From positions 1-64,000 of the forward strand of contig NZ_JALPNU010000015.1 in the NCBI RefSeq assembly GCF_030851345.1: a stretch of 64,000 bases of DNA, given 5' to 3'. Below the pieces are notes generated by a model that was not told the DNA's origin, made no database searches, and worked only from the letters and a program-made list of their open reading frames with translations. The stretch's first letter is position 1; every line of letters starts with the position of its first letter. Below, piece after piece: positions 25,266 through 34,271 of this stretch. This stretch comes from Marinifilum sp. D714. Its GTDB lineage: Bacteria; Bacteroidota; Bacteroidia; Bacteroidales; Marinifilaceae. Position numbers and translations under genes: made by a program.

Positions 25266-26268
25266 TTCTTTTTACATCGAAAACCGGCACTTGCAATTTT
25301 GTTTCCAAAGCAAGTTTAAGTTCATCTGAATTTAATATGTAACCATCTGGCGATACCGGATTAATGGTAATGGCCACAAGGTTAGTTTTATCAAGTACCT
25401 GAATTTTACCACCTTTTTTCACAAAGGCATAGTAGGTTTCAGGATTTGCAAAGACTCTTGTAAAGTCTCTGATAATTAATCTAATTTGATTTACCTGCTT
25501 TTGATTCTTCAGAAAATCAAGAAACTGATCGGTTACTGCTCCACTCACAAAAAAATCGGTTCCAAACTGAAATAGTTTGTCCTTTTCTTTTTTGATCATT
25601 AAAACAGATGATATGCCAGTATCCTTCACTTCTCCTGATTCATCCAATGCCCAAATTCCATTTTCTATTCCTCTAAATTTTGGTTTCAATTCAGAATCGA
25701 TCTCGGTCAACTGAATTAAATCATACACATATTGTGTTTTGAAAACCAATTGAGGAATATTTGCCGACAAAGCTGCTCCTGTAGCCAAAATCATGGCTTC
25801 GGTAACCGCAGGTGAACCTAAACTTTTGCGAGACAGCGCACCATCTACAATGGTAAGGTCAACACCCTTTTCTTTTAAATCAGCAATCAACCTGATAATT
25901 TCTGCATTGTTAGCAGGTCCTGATAACATCACTTTTCCTGAATGAATGGTTTTAGCAGTTACCAACCTTCCCAAACTTGTGGTTTGGTTAGAAACATCAA
26001 TTACTTCAGAAAACAACCTGCGTTTTGCATAGTGTGTTTCCGAAGTAACGAACATCATTCCTTCGTTAAGCTCAATTTCAGGTTTATGTGTTTGTGTGAC
26101 TTGATCACGGTTTTCACCATCAATACCAATGGATGTAAGAGCAATTTGTTTACGGCTGTCTCTTAATCGAGACAGCACGTAATTTAAACACTCGGTTTTC
26201 CCGGTATTCTTTTCAAGTCCAACAATTGAAAGACTTTTATATTTTTCTATGTCCTTAAGAAAGGGCAT
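25246..26268 (-). CDS. P-loop protein clustered with lysine fermentation genes
   Basis: 340 residues from the ATG at 26268; a longer frame from 26373 runs through kamA and is rejected. A phosphate loop IVGLEKNTGKTE at 15-26 has five residues between the Gly and GKT, as in dethiobiotin synthetase/CobQ-type NTPases. An aspartate-rich strand DLTIVDGALSRKSLGSPAVTEA follows, and the C-terminal third (FVSGAVTDQFLDFLKNQK onward) is a separate alpha/beta domain. Overlaps kamA by 14 bp and the MutS-like gene by 20 bp. No function is established; together the two ATPases form an accessory pair. Confidence 0.75.
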   Translation of the reverse strand: MPFLKDIEKYKSLSIVGLEKNTGKTECLNYVLSRLRDSRKQIALTSIGIDGENRDQVTQTHKPEIELNEGMMFVTSETHYAKRRLFSEVIDVSNQTTSLGRLVTAKTIHSGKVMLSGPANNAEIIRLIADLKEKGVDLTIVDGALSRKSLGSPAVTEAMILATGAALSANIPQLVFKTQYVYDLIQLTEIDSELKPKFRGIENGIWALDESGEVKDTGISSVLMIKKEKDKLFQFGTDFFVSGAVTDQFLDFLKNQKQVNQIRLIIRDFTRVFANPETYYAFVKKGGKIQVLDKTNLVAITINPVSPDGYILNSDELKLALETKLQVPVFDVKRIENAVS

Positions 26269-27517
26269 CTTCTTTTTTATTTCTTTCTTTTCTTGCCAAA
26301 TGATCTGGTTCGATAGACAGTTTCTCGCCATGTAACAATGAAGCAACACCCTCGCGTTTATCATCCATTGCACATTCAGGACAAGTACACTTATCTTCGT
26401 AATGAGTAGGCTCAGTATAAGTTGTAATTACTCCTTCGAAGTTTCTCAACACCACTTTACCCGGGCTTTGTGAAACTACATACTGAGGCATTACCGGAGT
26501 TTTACCACCTCCACCTGGAGCATCAACAACGAAAGTTGGCACAGCAAAACCAGAAGTATGACCACGAAGGTTCTCGATAATCTCAATACCTTTCGATACC
26601 GGAGTTCTGAAATGCTCTAATCCCATAGAAAGGTCACACTGATAGATGTAATATGGACGAATTCTGTTTTTTACCAGGTTATGCATCAACTTCTTCATAA
26701 CATGAACACAATCGTTAATCCCTTTCAACAATACTGATTGGTTACCCAATGGTACACCAGCATTAGCCAAACGTGCAACTGCTTCTTCCGCTTCAGGAGT
26801 AATTTCGTCTGAGTGATTAAAGTGAGTATTCAACCAAACTGGGTGATACTTCTTCAACATATTCACAAGGTTATCAGTAATACGCTGTGGCAATACAACA
26901 GGTGTACGGCTACCAATACGGATAATCTCAACGTGAGGAATATCTCTCAAACGGCTAATGATGTATTCTAATTTATCATCACTGATCAACAATGCATCAC
27001 CACCAGAAAGAACAACGTCACGAACTTGTGGAGTATTTGCAATATATTCAATTGCTTTCTCGATATTATCTTGTGGAGTTGAAGCATCTGACTGACCTGC
27101 AAAACGACGACGAGTACAGTGACGACAATACATCGAACACATATCAGTAATCAAGAACAACACACGATCCGGATAACGGTGAGTCAATCCAGGAACTGGT
27201 GAGTCCTCATCCTCGTGCAATGGATCCAACAAATCGGCATCTGCTTTGTGAACCTCTGCTGCAGTAGGGATCGCTTGCTTACGAACAGGACAATTTGGAT
27301 TTTCAGGATCAATCAAAGTCAAATAGTATGGAGTAATTGCCATACGCAATGTTGCCAATGATTTTTTAACTCCTTCTTCTTCTTCCACTGTAAGGTGAAC
27401 GTATTTCTTCAGTTGTTCTAAAGTTTCAATACGGTTTCTCACCTGCCATTTCCAATCGTTCCACTGAATGTCAGTTACCTCTGGAAATAATTCTTTTCTT
27501 CTACTGTTGTTAGCCAT
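26255..27517 (-). CDS. kamA: L-lysine 2,3-aminomutase
   Basis: 420 residues. Radical SAM/PLP enzyme that turns L-lysine into L-beta-lysine, the entry step. C127-x3-C131-x2-C134 (CSMYCRHC) holds the Fe-S cluster. Lys339 in APGGGGK binds PLP, and Asp295 and Asp332 hold the lysine side; all are offset by +2 from the Clostridium subterminale enzyme (C125/129/132, K337, D293, D330), so true lysine mutase rather than EpmB is indicated. A C-terminal Cys cluster (CTCPEC) follows. ATG overlaps the kdd stop by one base. Confidence 0.97.
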   Translation of the reverse strand: MANNSRRKELFPEVTDIQWNDWKWQVRNRIETLEQLKKYVHLTVEEEEGVKKSLATLRMAITPYYLTLIDPENPNCPVRKQAIPTAAEVHKADADLLDPLHEDEDSPVPGLTHRYPDRVLFLITDMCSMYCRHCTRRRFAGQSDASTPQDNIEKAIEYIANTPQVRDVVLSGGDALLISDDKLEYIISRLRDIPHVEIIRIGSRTPVVLPQRITDNLVNMLKKYHPVWLNTHFNHSDEITPEAEEAVARLANAGVPLGNQSVLLKGINDCVHVMKKLMHNLVKNRIRPYYIYQCDLSMGLEHFRTPVSKGIEIIENLRGHTSGFAVPTFVVDAPGGGGKTPVMPQYVVSQSPGKVVLRNFEGVITTYTEPTHYEDKCTCPECAMDDKREGVASLLHGEKLSIEPDHLARKERNKKEDALS

Positions 27518-28551
27518 TACACGTATAATTTTTCGAACAACTCTCTAATTCCTTCTGATTTTCTAATAATATCTAAAGTTAGGTCGGCATGCCCAATTGC
27601 ATATCCATTACCTACAATCATGTCAACATCTTTACCAACACCTTCGGCTCCTAGAGCAGCCTTAGTAAATGATGTAGCCATTGAGAAGAAGTAAACACAC
27701 CCTCTGTCTTTAGTGATCAAGATTGATGACATCTCGGTTGAAGCAACATTCACGTTGTTAATTACAACATCGCATCCTTCTTCACCAGCAATTTCAGTAA
27801 CTCTTGTGTAAACATCCATTACATCAGTTGCATCACCAACAAGCACTTCGTGAGCCAATCCAAGATCCTTAATGCGCTTTGCATTCTCTTCAGAATATTC
27901 TACAACGATTACTTTTCCTTTAGGACCAACTTTTTCCATAGCCTGATAGCAGCAAAGCACACCCGATTTACCACCTCCACCGATGATACAAACTGTGTCG
28001 CCTTCTTTAACCAAACGATCAACCTGAGCAGGAGCACCAGCAACATCTAAAGCTGCCAAAGCCAATTTTTCAGGAATATCAGTTGGAAGAACTGCGTATA
28101 AACCACTCTCGAATAAAATTGCTTCTGCATCAACATCAACCTGGTCGTTAGAAACATTAATATTCTTGATTTTATTAATTTTTAAAGGAGTCAGTGAAAG
28201 AGAAACCAAAGTTGCAATCTTATCACCAACCTTTAAATCCTGATTTGGGAAATTAGGGCCAACTTCTTTGATGGTTCCAATCAACATTCCACCCGAACCG
28301 GTAACCGGATTTTGCATTTTACCTCTCTCGCCAACAATTGAAAGAATCATTTCTTCCATTTTAGCGGTATCAGCATCGCAAGCACCTTTGATCTGAGTAA
28401 AACTTGCAGAATCGATATTCAAAGTCTGAACATCAATCAACAATTCATTGTCGTAAATCGACATTGTGTTATCCAACTTTTGAGCTGGCTGTGGAAGAGT
28501 ACCTTTTGGTTCAAGTACTCTGTGAGTTCCGTATTTATTTCCTTTGTTCAT
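27517..28551 (-). CDS. kdd: L-erythro-3,5-diaminohexanoate dehydrogenase
   Basis: 344 residues. Oxidative deamination of 3,5-diaminohexanoate to 5-amino-3-oxohexanoate with NAD(P)+. A GroES-like N-terminal part precedes a Rossmann fold with VCIIGGGGKSGVL as the dinucleotide loop. Begins NKGNKYGTHRVLEPKGTLPQ like known Kdd proteins. Placed directly between kce and kamA, overlapping kamA by one base. Confidence 0.93.
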   Translation of the reverse strand: MNKGNKYGTHRVLEPKGTLPQPAQKLDNTMSIYDNELLIDVQTLNIDSASFTQIKGACDADTAKMEEMILSIVGERGKMQNPVTGSGGMLIGTIKEVGPNFPNQDLKVGDKIATLVSLSLTPLKINKIKNINVSNDQVDVDAEAILFESGLYAVLPTDIPEKLALAALDVAGAPAQVDRLVKEGDTVCIIGGGGKSGVLCCYQAMEKVGPKGKVIVVEYSEENAKRIKDLGLAHEVLVGDATDVMDVYTRVTEIAGEEGCDVVINNVNVASTEMSSILITKDRGCVYFFSMATSFTKAALGAEGVGKDVDMIVGNGYAIGHADLTLDIIRKSEGIRELFEKLYV

Positions 28552-28585
28552 TTTCTATATTAGTATCAAGTACAAAGACTGTCCT

Positions 28586-29410
28586 CTATTTTTGTTTTAA
28601 TCCTAAAATTTCTCTTGCCTCAGCTGGAGTAGCAATTTCGCGACCTAATTCCTTTGCCAAACGAACCACTTTCTCAACCAATTGACCATTTGATTCTGCA
28701 ACTTGACCTTTTGCAATCATTGTGTTGTCTTCAAATCCTACACGAACGTGACCTCCATCAATGATAGCAGCAACTGCCAATGGGAATTCAAAACGTCCAA
28801 TACCTGCTACAGTATATGTAGCATCAGCAGGAATACTTTCACGCAAGAAAACAAAATCACGAAGTGTTCCTGAAATACCTCCATTTACACCCATTACAAA
28901 ATCGAAGTGCATTGGCGACTGGATGTATCCCTTCTTGTGTAGACGAAGTGCCATATCAATCATTGATTTGTCAAACACTTCCAACTCAGGCTTAATGCCT
29001 CTTTCGATCATCTTTTCACCAAAGTATTTGATGGTATTTTCAGTATTCTCGAAAATCTCATCTCCTCCAAAGTTCAAAGTACCGCAATCTAGAGTTGCCA
29101 TTTCTGGATTCAACTCTGTTGGCTGCAATCTTTCATCGTTGCTCATTCCAACAGCTCCACCAGTCGATGGCTGAATGATTACATCTGGATATTTTGCATG
29201 AATCGCATCCATAACCGCTTTAAAACGATCTTTATTTTGAGTAGGAGTACCATCATCTTCACGAACATGAAGGTGAATTATACTTGCACCAGCTTCGTAA
29301 GCTAAACCTGCTTCACGAACACATTCTTCTACAGTGTAAGGTACATTTGGATTATGCTCTTTAGTTACTTCAGCGCCGCAAATAGCAGCTGTGATGATCA
29401 ATTTTTCCAT
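28586..29410 (-). CDS. kce: 3-keto-5-aminohexanoate cleavage enzyme
   Basis: 274 residues, the BKACE family (DUF849) TIM barrel. Combines 5-amino-3-oxohexanoate with acetyl-CoA to give acetoacetate and 3-aminobutyryl-CoA. The zinc ligands His46 and His48 (IIHLHVRE) are at the numbers known for the characterised Kce, and the third ligand is probably Glu227 in VGFEDN. Lies 9 bp after kal and 34 bp before kdd. Confidence 0.95.
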   Translation of the reverse strand: MEKLIITAAICGAEVTKEHNPNVPYTVEECVREAGLAYEAGASIIHLHVREDDGTPTQNKDRFKAVMDAIHAKYPDVIIQPSTGGAVGMSNDERLQPTELNPEMATLDCGTLNFGGDEIFENTENTIKYFGEKMIERGIKPELEVFDKSMIDMALRLHKKGYIQSPMHFDFVMGVNGGISGTLRDFVFLRESIPADATYTVAGIGRFEFPLAVAAIIDGGHVRVGFEDNTMIAKGQVAESNGQLVEKVVRLAKELGREIATPAEAREILGLKQK

Positions 29411-29419
29411 GGCAGTATA

Positions 29420-29803
29420 TTATTTACGTTGACAATTTTTAGGTGTAACACAAGTTCCTGTAGCACGACAAACTACTACTGGTTCTTCAAGAAAATCTGC
29501 AGCAGATTCAGAGATATCAGTTCTAGGAACGATAACCTTACGAGCTTCAAAAGTCATTTTACGACTTGAATTTCCTTCTTTAATAATTTCACCAACTGCT
29601 TCGATATAATCACCAGCATAAACAGGAGCTAAAAACTCAACATTTTCATAACCTGCGAACAATCCTTCGTCACCATCACGACGGATTAATAATTCTGTTG
29701 CTACATCACCAAATAATTGAAGCATTTTTGCTCCATCAACAAGATTTCCACCATAATGTGCGTCATGAGAGCTCATACGCATTCTAATCATTGCCTTTTC
29801 CAT
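29420..29803 (-). CDS. kal: 3-aminobutyryl-CoA ammonia-lyase
   Basis: 127 residues, a hotdog-fold protein ([22 protein letters not shown], then [18 protein letters not shown]). Removes ammonia from L-3-aminobutyryl-CoA to give crotonyl-CoA, the substrate of Bcd. Without its context it could be read as a thioesterase-like protein; position between atoD and kce, and family resemblance to the known Kal, fix the role. Confidence 0.93.
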   Translation of the reverse strand: MEKAMIRMRMSSHDAHYGGNLVDGAKMLQLFGDVATELLIRRDGDEGLFAGYENVEFLAPVYAGDYIEAVGEIIKEGNSSRKMTFEARKVIVPRTDISESAADFLEEPVVVCRATGTCVTPKNCQRK

Positions 29804-29817
29804 TTGTCTATATTAGT

Positions 29818-30468
29818 TTAGTTGTTGTTAACGATATAATCCACAAAGATTGAAGGAGTTCTTACCTGTTCAGGGCTAATCTCTCCAACTTCAACCATTT
29901 TTTCCGCCTCAGCAATTACCAAATCAGCTGCAGTAGCCATCAACGGATTAAAGTTTTGAGTGGTTCCTTTGTAAATCAAGTTTCCTTGCTTATCACTGAT
30001 ACTTGCACCAATCAATGCGATATCAGCACGTAAAGGTTTCTCAAGCAAATATTCCTTACCATCGACCTTTACAACTTCTTTTCCTTCAGCTATAATGGTA
30101 CCTAAACCAGTTGGAGTAAGAACACCTCCCAGGCCAGCCCCTCCTGAACGAACACGTTCTGCAAGCGTTCCTTGAGGGCTAAACTCAACCTCAATTTCAC
30201 CATTATTCATCTGCTCGATAGTTGCAGGGTTGGTACCAATATGAGAAGTGATTACCTTCTTCACTTGCTTATTAGCAATCAATTTACCAAGACCTTTATC
30301 TGCAAAAGCAGTATCATTACAAATGATAGTTAAATTTTTAACACCAGCTTTTACCAGCTGATCAACCATATTATTTGCAGTACCTACAGACATAAAGCCT
30401 CCAATCATAAGAGTCATTTCGTCTTTTACTTTCGACACTGCTTCGTTAATTGAGATTATCTTGTTCAT
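29818..30468 (-). CDS. atoD: butyryl-CoA:acetoacetate CoA-transferase, subunit A
   Basis: 216 residues, alpha subunit of the class I CoA-transferase, with the glycine-rich MIGGFMSVGTANNMVDQL at 21-38 and ERVRSGGAGLGGVLTPTGLGT. Partner of AtoA. First gene of the lysine block, 14 bp before kal; a TATCTTTG box about 80 bp upstream fits its promoter. Confidence 0.93.
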   Translation of the reverse strand: MNKIISINEAVSKVKDEMTLMIGGFMSVGTANNMVDQLVKAGVKNLTIICNDTAFADKGLGKLIANKQVKKVITSHIGTNPATIEQMNNGEIEVEFSPQGTLAERVRSGGAGLGGVLTPTGLGTIIAEGKEVVKVDGKEYLLEKPLRADIALIGASISDKQGNLIYKGTTQNFNPLMATAADLVIAEAEKMVEVGEISPEQVRTPSIFVDYIVNNN

Positions 30469-30548
30469 TGAAATAATTTTTTGGAGAGATTTCTTCTCAT
30501 CCCATTATTTTCAAGGAAAATCAGAAATCACATTGATTAATTCAATGA

Positions 30549-30578
30549 CAAAGATAACGGAATATTCATTTCTTGAAA
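30549..30578 (-). promoter_or_regulatory. probable promoter of the lysine operon
   Basis: On the minus strand TATCTTTG occupies 30556-30549, a full match to the Bacteroidota -7 box. The -33 side is only T-rich (TTTTC near 30576). The start would lie near 30542, giving a leader of about 74 bases before atoD. Confidence 0.5.
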
Positions 30579-30766
30579 ACGATTGCAAATCTTCATATTA
30601 AGACTGATTCTAAACGAAAAAACCAAGAAACATTTATTGCGTAAAACCATTCTAAACAAGATCAAGATCGAACAATTTTCCGTTAAAAAATCCAATTTAC
30701 TTGTTGTATTTTTAACTATTTATTTCAAAATATCACAAATAATAAATCACACACAAAAAAATAACT

Positions 30767-30814
30767 GCTACAAAACATGTAATGCAGAATTATTTTAAGC
30801 ACATGTTTTACAGC
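30767..30814. repeat. imperfect inverted repeat in divergent region
   Basis: AAAACATGT (30772-30780) and ACATGTTTT (30801-30809) are perfect inverses 20 bp apart; with GCT/AGC ends the arms reach 14 bp with two mismatches. No T-tract follows. It could be an operator or RNA hairpin. Confidence 0.5.
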
Positions 30815-30966
30815 ATAAAGTTTAAAATGACGTAATCCAAGCTAATTATACAAAATCACATCAAGTTGCCATTCAACATATCTTAACATCATATCAGCTC
30901 AATTGATTTCACTACTTTTAATGCTCACAATTCAACCTTTAATTAAACAACCAAAACACACTTTTT

Positions 30967-32547
30967 ATGAAACGCAACCTAAAAATCATCTTCATTGCCA
31001 TTTTCATTGTGGCAGTTCACAATTCCTTTGGGCAAAAAGATCCTGTGGTCAAAAAAATTATCGAAATCGGAAAAAATGATAATCAGTGCATGTCCCACCT
31101 CGACATTCTGAGTAACCGATTTGGAGGAAGGTTAATCGGTTCAAATGCATATGACAATTCTGCAGAATGGGCGGCAAGCAAATTCAAAGAATGGGGCATG
31201 GAGGTCATCATGGATGAAGTTGGCAGTTTACCAGTGGGATTTAATCGTGGTCCATGGTTCGGGAGAATGCTTGGCGGAAACAACATGCACCTTCACTTTG
31301 CAACTCCTTCGTACACTGTAGGGACAAAAGGAGTACAAAAAGGCCATGTACTTTTAGAACCAAAAACCCAGCGACAATTCGATCGAATGAAGGGCAAATT
31401 AAAAGGAGCATGGGTGCTTATCGGTGGAAAAAACAAAGGATGGCCAATCGATTATTCGGAAAAAGCTGAAGAACACAGGGCAGAAATTCGGGAAGAAAAT
31501 GCAAAAATTGAGAAGAAAAACGATAGCATCAGAAGAATCAACTGGAAAAACAGACATGGAGAACAAATTGAATTGATTCCCCTGAAAGAAGAGCCAGCCT
31601 TATTCTACAAACAAATGGTAGATGCTGGCATTCTAGGAATTATTCAATCAGCAAAACTTCCAATTGCTGCCATGTACGACCGAAAGAACCTGATGAATAT
31701 GACTTTCGATACACTACCTAAAATTCCAGACATCAAACTAAATGAACATCAATATAAAGTCATTGCCCAAATGGCAAAAGAGCGCCAGCGATTCGAACTA
31801 GAGTTCGACATTCGCAATCATTTTAGAATGGGCCCTGTGAAGTACCACAGTGTAATTGGTGTAATTAAAGGCAGCAAATATCCTAACGAATATGTGATTA
31901 TGGGAGGACATTTGGATGCTTTTGACATTGCAACCGGAGGTGTTGATAATGGTTCTGGAGTATCCCCAGCAATGGAAGCTGCCCGTTTGATTATGAAAGC
32001 AGGAGGAAAACCCAAAAGAACAATTTTGGTCTGTTTGTGGGCAGGAGAAGAATTTGGCTTACTAGGTTCAAAACATTGGATCAAGACAAATCAGGACAAG
32101 CTGGATAAAATTGCCAACATGTTCAACCGCGACAGCGGCCCTACAGCAACAACAAGCTTGAGTGTTACAGAAGCCATGTGGGACGATATGGAAAAGATCT
32201 GCAAACCTCTATCAACAATTAATCCAAACATTCCTTTCACACTTAAAAAGCGACAGCCAACCAAGCGTCCTAAAACACCATGGGGAACCGACAGTGGTCC
32301 TTTTGCAGTAGCAGGCGTTCCTACGATGGAATTCGGTAAAACCGATCACTTTGGATACGATTTCAGTTACAGGGAAATCTGGCACACAGAAAGAGATCTG
32401 TACAACATGAGTATTGTTGAGTACCAAGAACACTCCTCAATCGTAACAGCTGTTGTAGTATACGGAATCGCCAACCTGAATCATATTCTTTCTCGTGAAG
32501 GATACTATATAGAAGAGAAGGATAAGAAAGAACTAACACAGAAGTAA
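30967..32547 (+). CDS. secreted M28 family zinc peptidase
   Basis: 526 residues. Signal peptide at 1-22 (ending FGQ). A protease-associated-like insert occupies about 110-250 and is rich in Lys and Glu around 170-200. The M28 core has GGHLDAFD, VDNGSGVS, WAGEEFG, FNRDSGPT and KTDHFGYD, giving His, Asp, Glu, Asp and His ligands for two zinc ions plus the catalytic Glu. Expected to be an aminopeptidase or carboxypeptidase in the periplasm or outside. It could supply amino acids to the adjacent fermentation operon, but is transcribed divergently. Confidence 0.9.
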   Translation: MKRNLKIIFIAIFIVAVHNSFGQKDPVVKKIIEIGKNDNQCMSHLDILSNRFGGRLIGSNAYDNSAEWAASKFKEWGMEVIMDEVGSLPVGFNRGPWFGRMLGGNNMHLHFATPSYTVGTKGVQKGHVLLEPKTQRQFDRMKGKLKGAWVLIGGKNKGWPIDYSEKAEEHRAEIREENAKIEKKNDSIRRINWKNRHGEQIELIPLKEEPALFYKQMVDAGILGIIQSAKLPIAAMYDRKNLMNMTFDTLPKIPDIKLNEHQYKVIAQMAKERQRFELEFDIRNHFRMGPVKYHSVIGVIKGSKYPNEYVIMGGHLDAFDIATGGVDNGSGVSPAMEAARLIMKAGGKPKRTILVCLWAGEEFGLLGSKHWIKTNQDKLDKIANMFNRDSGPTATTSLSVTEAMWDDMEKICKPLSTINPNIPFTLKKRQPTKRPKTPWGTDSGPFAVAGVPTMEFGKTDHFGYDFSYREIWHTERDLYNMSIVEYQEHSSIVTAVVVYGIANLNHILSREGYYIEEKDKKELTQK

Positions 32548-32596
32548 GAAAGTTCCCTATAACAATCAGGAGAATAAATAAGCAAACACAAAACAA

Positions 32597-32664
32597 CCGA
32601 GGGAAGCATTATAAAGATTGCAACCCTCGGCTTATATTTTAAGAAGGCCGCAATAACTTGCGGC
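32597..32664 (+). other. two hairpins after the M28 gene
   Basis: CCGAGGG/CCCTCGG (32597-32603/32624-32630) followed by CTTATATTTT, then GCCGCAA/TTGCGGC (32647-32653/32658-32664). The first may act as a weak terminator for the peptidase gene; the second has no T-tract. Confidence 0.5.
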
Positions 32665-32692
32665 GAAATAACAATTCTCTTCTCTAAATCTC

Positions 32693-33130
32693 TTACAAGT
32701 GTTTATAAATTTTAACTTGCCTGAAGCCAAGAACAAATAGAGCAAGTAACTTGATTACTTCCATTACTACATACATTAAATGAACCGAGCTTTTTTCGGG
32801 CTGCATTCCTTGCATTATTAGTTGTGCATGTTCATTAAGTTCCGGCAGGAGATAACCCGACTGTGCCACCACAAATGTAAAAATGGCAATCCCACTTACC
32901 ACAACCACTTTATCGGTATAATAAACGAAAACATATACCAACAAGATTGCGGTAAAAATCCGCTCAACAAAATTCAACGCCCCAAACACATGCATCCCCA
33001 CCTCTAAAGCTGTTGGAGTATCAAGTGATTCTGCACGAAATTTCACCCAGGCTTCCATAAAACTAATGGCAAGAATAAAGCCTGCCCAGATAAAAGTGAC
33101 TACAAAGCCGTATTTAATAAATTTACTCAT
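32693..33130 (-). CDS. integral membrane protein, 145 residues
   Basis: Not recognised with certainty. Four predicted membrane segments (about 7-25, 50-70, 76-95 and 118-137) with a conserved-looking EAWVKFRAESLDTPTALEVGM loop after the first. No catalytic motif. The gene stands apart, oriented away from the YugP gene by about 190 bp. Probably a conserved hypothetical membrane protein of the phylum. Confidence 0.65.
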   Translation of the reverse strand: MSKFIKYGFVVTFIWAGFILAISFMEAWVKFRAESLDTPTALEVGMHVFGALNFVERIFTAILLVYVFVYYTDKVVVVSGIAIFTFVVAQSGYLLPELNEHAQLIMQGMQPEKSSVHLMYVVMEVIKLLALFVLGFRQVKIYKHL

Positions 33131-33270
33131 GTCTTATTTTATTATTTTGAACGAATAAAAATAAGAAAAGAATACGAACTAACTCCGCAGAATTACAAAA
33201 ACATTCAAGTTCCCCATCATATAAATAGAAAAATTGTTTGTCATTCTTGAAACCGAACCAATTCAAAAAG

Positions 33271-33299
33271 AAAAGGCCCTATTAAAAATGGGGCCTTTT
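33271..33299. terminator. bidirectional terminator
   Basis: AAAAGGCCC/GGGCCTTTT (33271-33279/33291-33299), a 9-bp perfect stem with T-runs in both directions. It serves the metallopeptidase gene read leftward, whose stop is 21 bp away. Confidence 0.8.
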
Positions 33300-33319
33300 C
33301 TTTAATAATATACAAACCA

Positions 33320-33997
33320 CTACTCTCTCCTTCCCATGTACATCATCACATAATACATCAATGTTGCCAAAGAGGACAATGCAGCAACAATGTACGTGTA
33401 TGCTGCCCATCGCAAAGCATCATCTGCACTTTTTTGCGACTCATAAGTTGTAATCCCAGTTGTCTTTAACCATTTTAAAGCCCTATTACTGGCATCAATT
33501 TCAACTGGCAAAGTAATAATACTAAACAAAGTAGTTGCTGCAAACATTATAATCCCTGCAAGTAATAGCTGAGGAAAAGAATTAATCATGATGATACCAG
33601 CCAATAAAATCCACTGTACCCATTTTGAGCTAAAACTCACCACAGGTACCAAAGCCGATCTCATTTGCAACCATGAGTATGCTTGCGCATGCTGAATTGC
33701 ATGCCCTGTTTCGTGCGCAGCAACAGCAGCAGCTGCAACATTTCGTCCATGATAAACTTCCTGGCTCAAATTAATTGTTTTCTCAGCCGGATTGTAATGG
33801 TCTGACAACTGTCCACTCACCGATCCTATTCTAATTCCAGTTACTCCATGATCTCTCAACATTTTCTCTACCACCTCTTTTCCACTCATTCCATTTGAGG
33901 TAGGGATTTGAGAGTATTTTTGAAATCGTGACTTGAGCTGATGACTCACCAACCAACTCAACAATGTAAATCCTATAAAAATTATCCAAATACTCAT
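33320..33997 (-). CDS. YugP-type membrane zinc metallopeptidase
   Basis: 225 residues. An N-terminal membrane segment, then HETGH at 95-99 (His95, Glu96, His99) within AAHETGHAIQHAQAY, followed by three more hydrophobic segments. This is the neutral zinc metallopeptidase family related to B. subtilis YugP, thought to be a membrane-bound protease; the substrate is unknown. Single gene with its own terminator. Confidence 0.88.
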   Translation of the reverse strand: MSIWIIFIGFTLLSWLVSHQLKSRFQKYSQIPTSNGMSGKEVVEKMLRDHGVTGIRIGSVSGQLSDHYNPAEKTINLSQEVYHGRNVAAAAVAAHETGHAIQHAQAYSWLQMRSALVPVVSFSSKWVQWILLAGIIMINSFPQLLLAGIIMFAATTLFSIITLPVEIDASNRALKWLKTTGITTYESQKSADDALRWAAYTYIVAALSSLATLMYYVMMYMGRRE

Positions 33998-34210
33998 ATT
34001 CTCTCATTTTATTATTTCACTTCAATTGGATCAAATTCTTTGCCAATATATAATCATTTCATATTAGTGCCGATTTGTCAGGCATAACTTTGATACATGT
34101 TGTTTGTATCACTATCAAAATCACCCTCCTAAACCTGTTATCCTAAAATCCAAATCTTTGAATTTCAGACAGATTTAAGAGCTGTAAATCCAAAAAATCG
34201 CTACATTTTC

Positions 34211-34240
34211 TTAGATTTACACATATAATGCTTATTTTTG
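34211..34240 (+). promoter_or_regulatory. Bacteroidota-type promoter of the acyltransferase gene
   Basis: TATTTTTG at 34233-34240 is a full -7 match. Nineteen bp upstream stands TTA rather than TTG. Start about 34246, 26 bases before the ATG. Confidence 0.5.
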
Positions 34241-34271
34241 CCACTCCTTAAAAAACTAATTCAACCAAAGA

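Larger units (their letters stand above)
30469..30966. other. divergent intergenic region lysine operon/M28 peptidase
   Basis: 498 bp, AT-rich. It holds the probable lysine-operon promoter (30549-30578, minus) and an imperfect 14-bp inverted repeat at 30767-30814. A 71-codon frame at 30583-30798 has the composition of random AT-rich DNA and is not accepted as a gene. Confidence 0.55.

Noticed and set aside
25076-25342. Plus-strand frames opposite the MutS-like and P-loop genes
   Set aside because: Antisense shadows with no family features; the minus-strand genes are certain.
25246-26373. Longer form of the P-loop protein beginning within kamA
   Set aside because: The extra 35 residues come from kamA read in another frame; the P-loop fold begins right after the ATG at 26268.
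30583-30798. 71-codon open frame in the region between atoD and the M28 gene
   Set aside because: AT-rich Lys/Asn/Ile composition of random DNA, no start context or domain, and it begins inside the lysine-operon promoter region.
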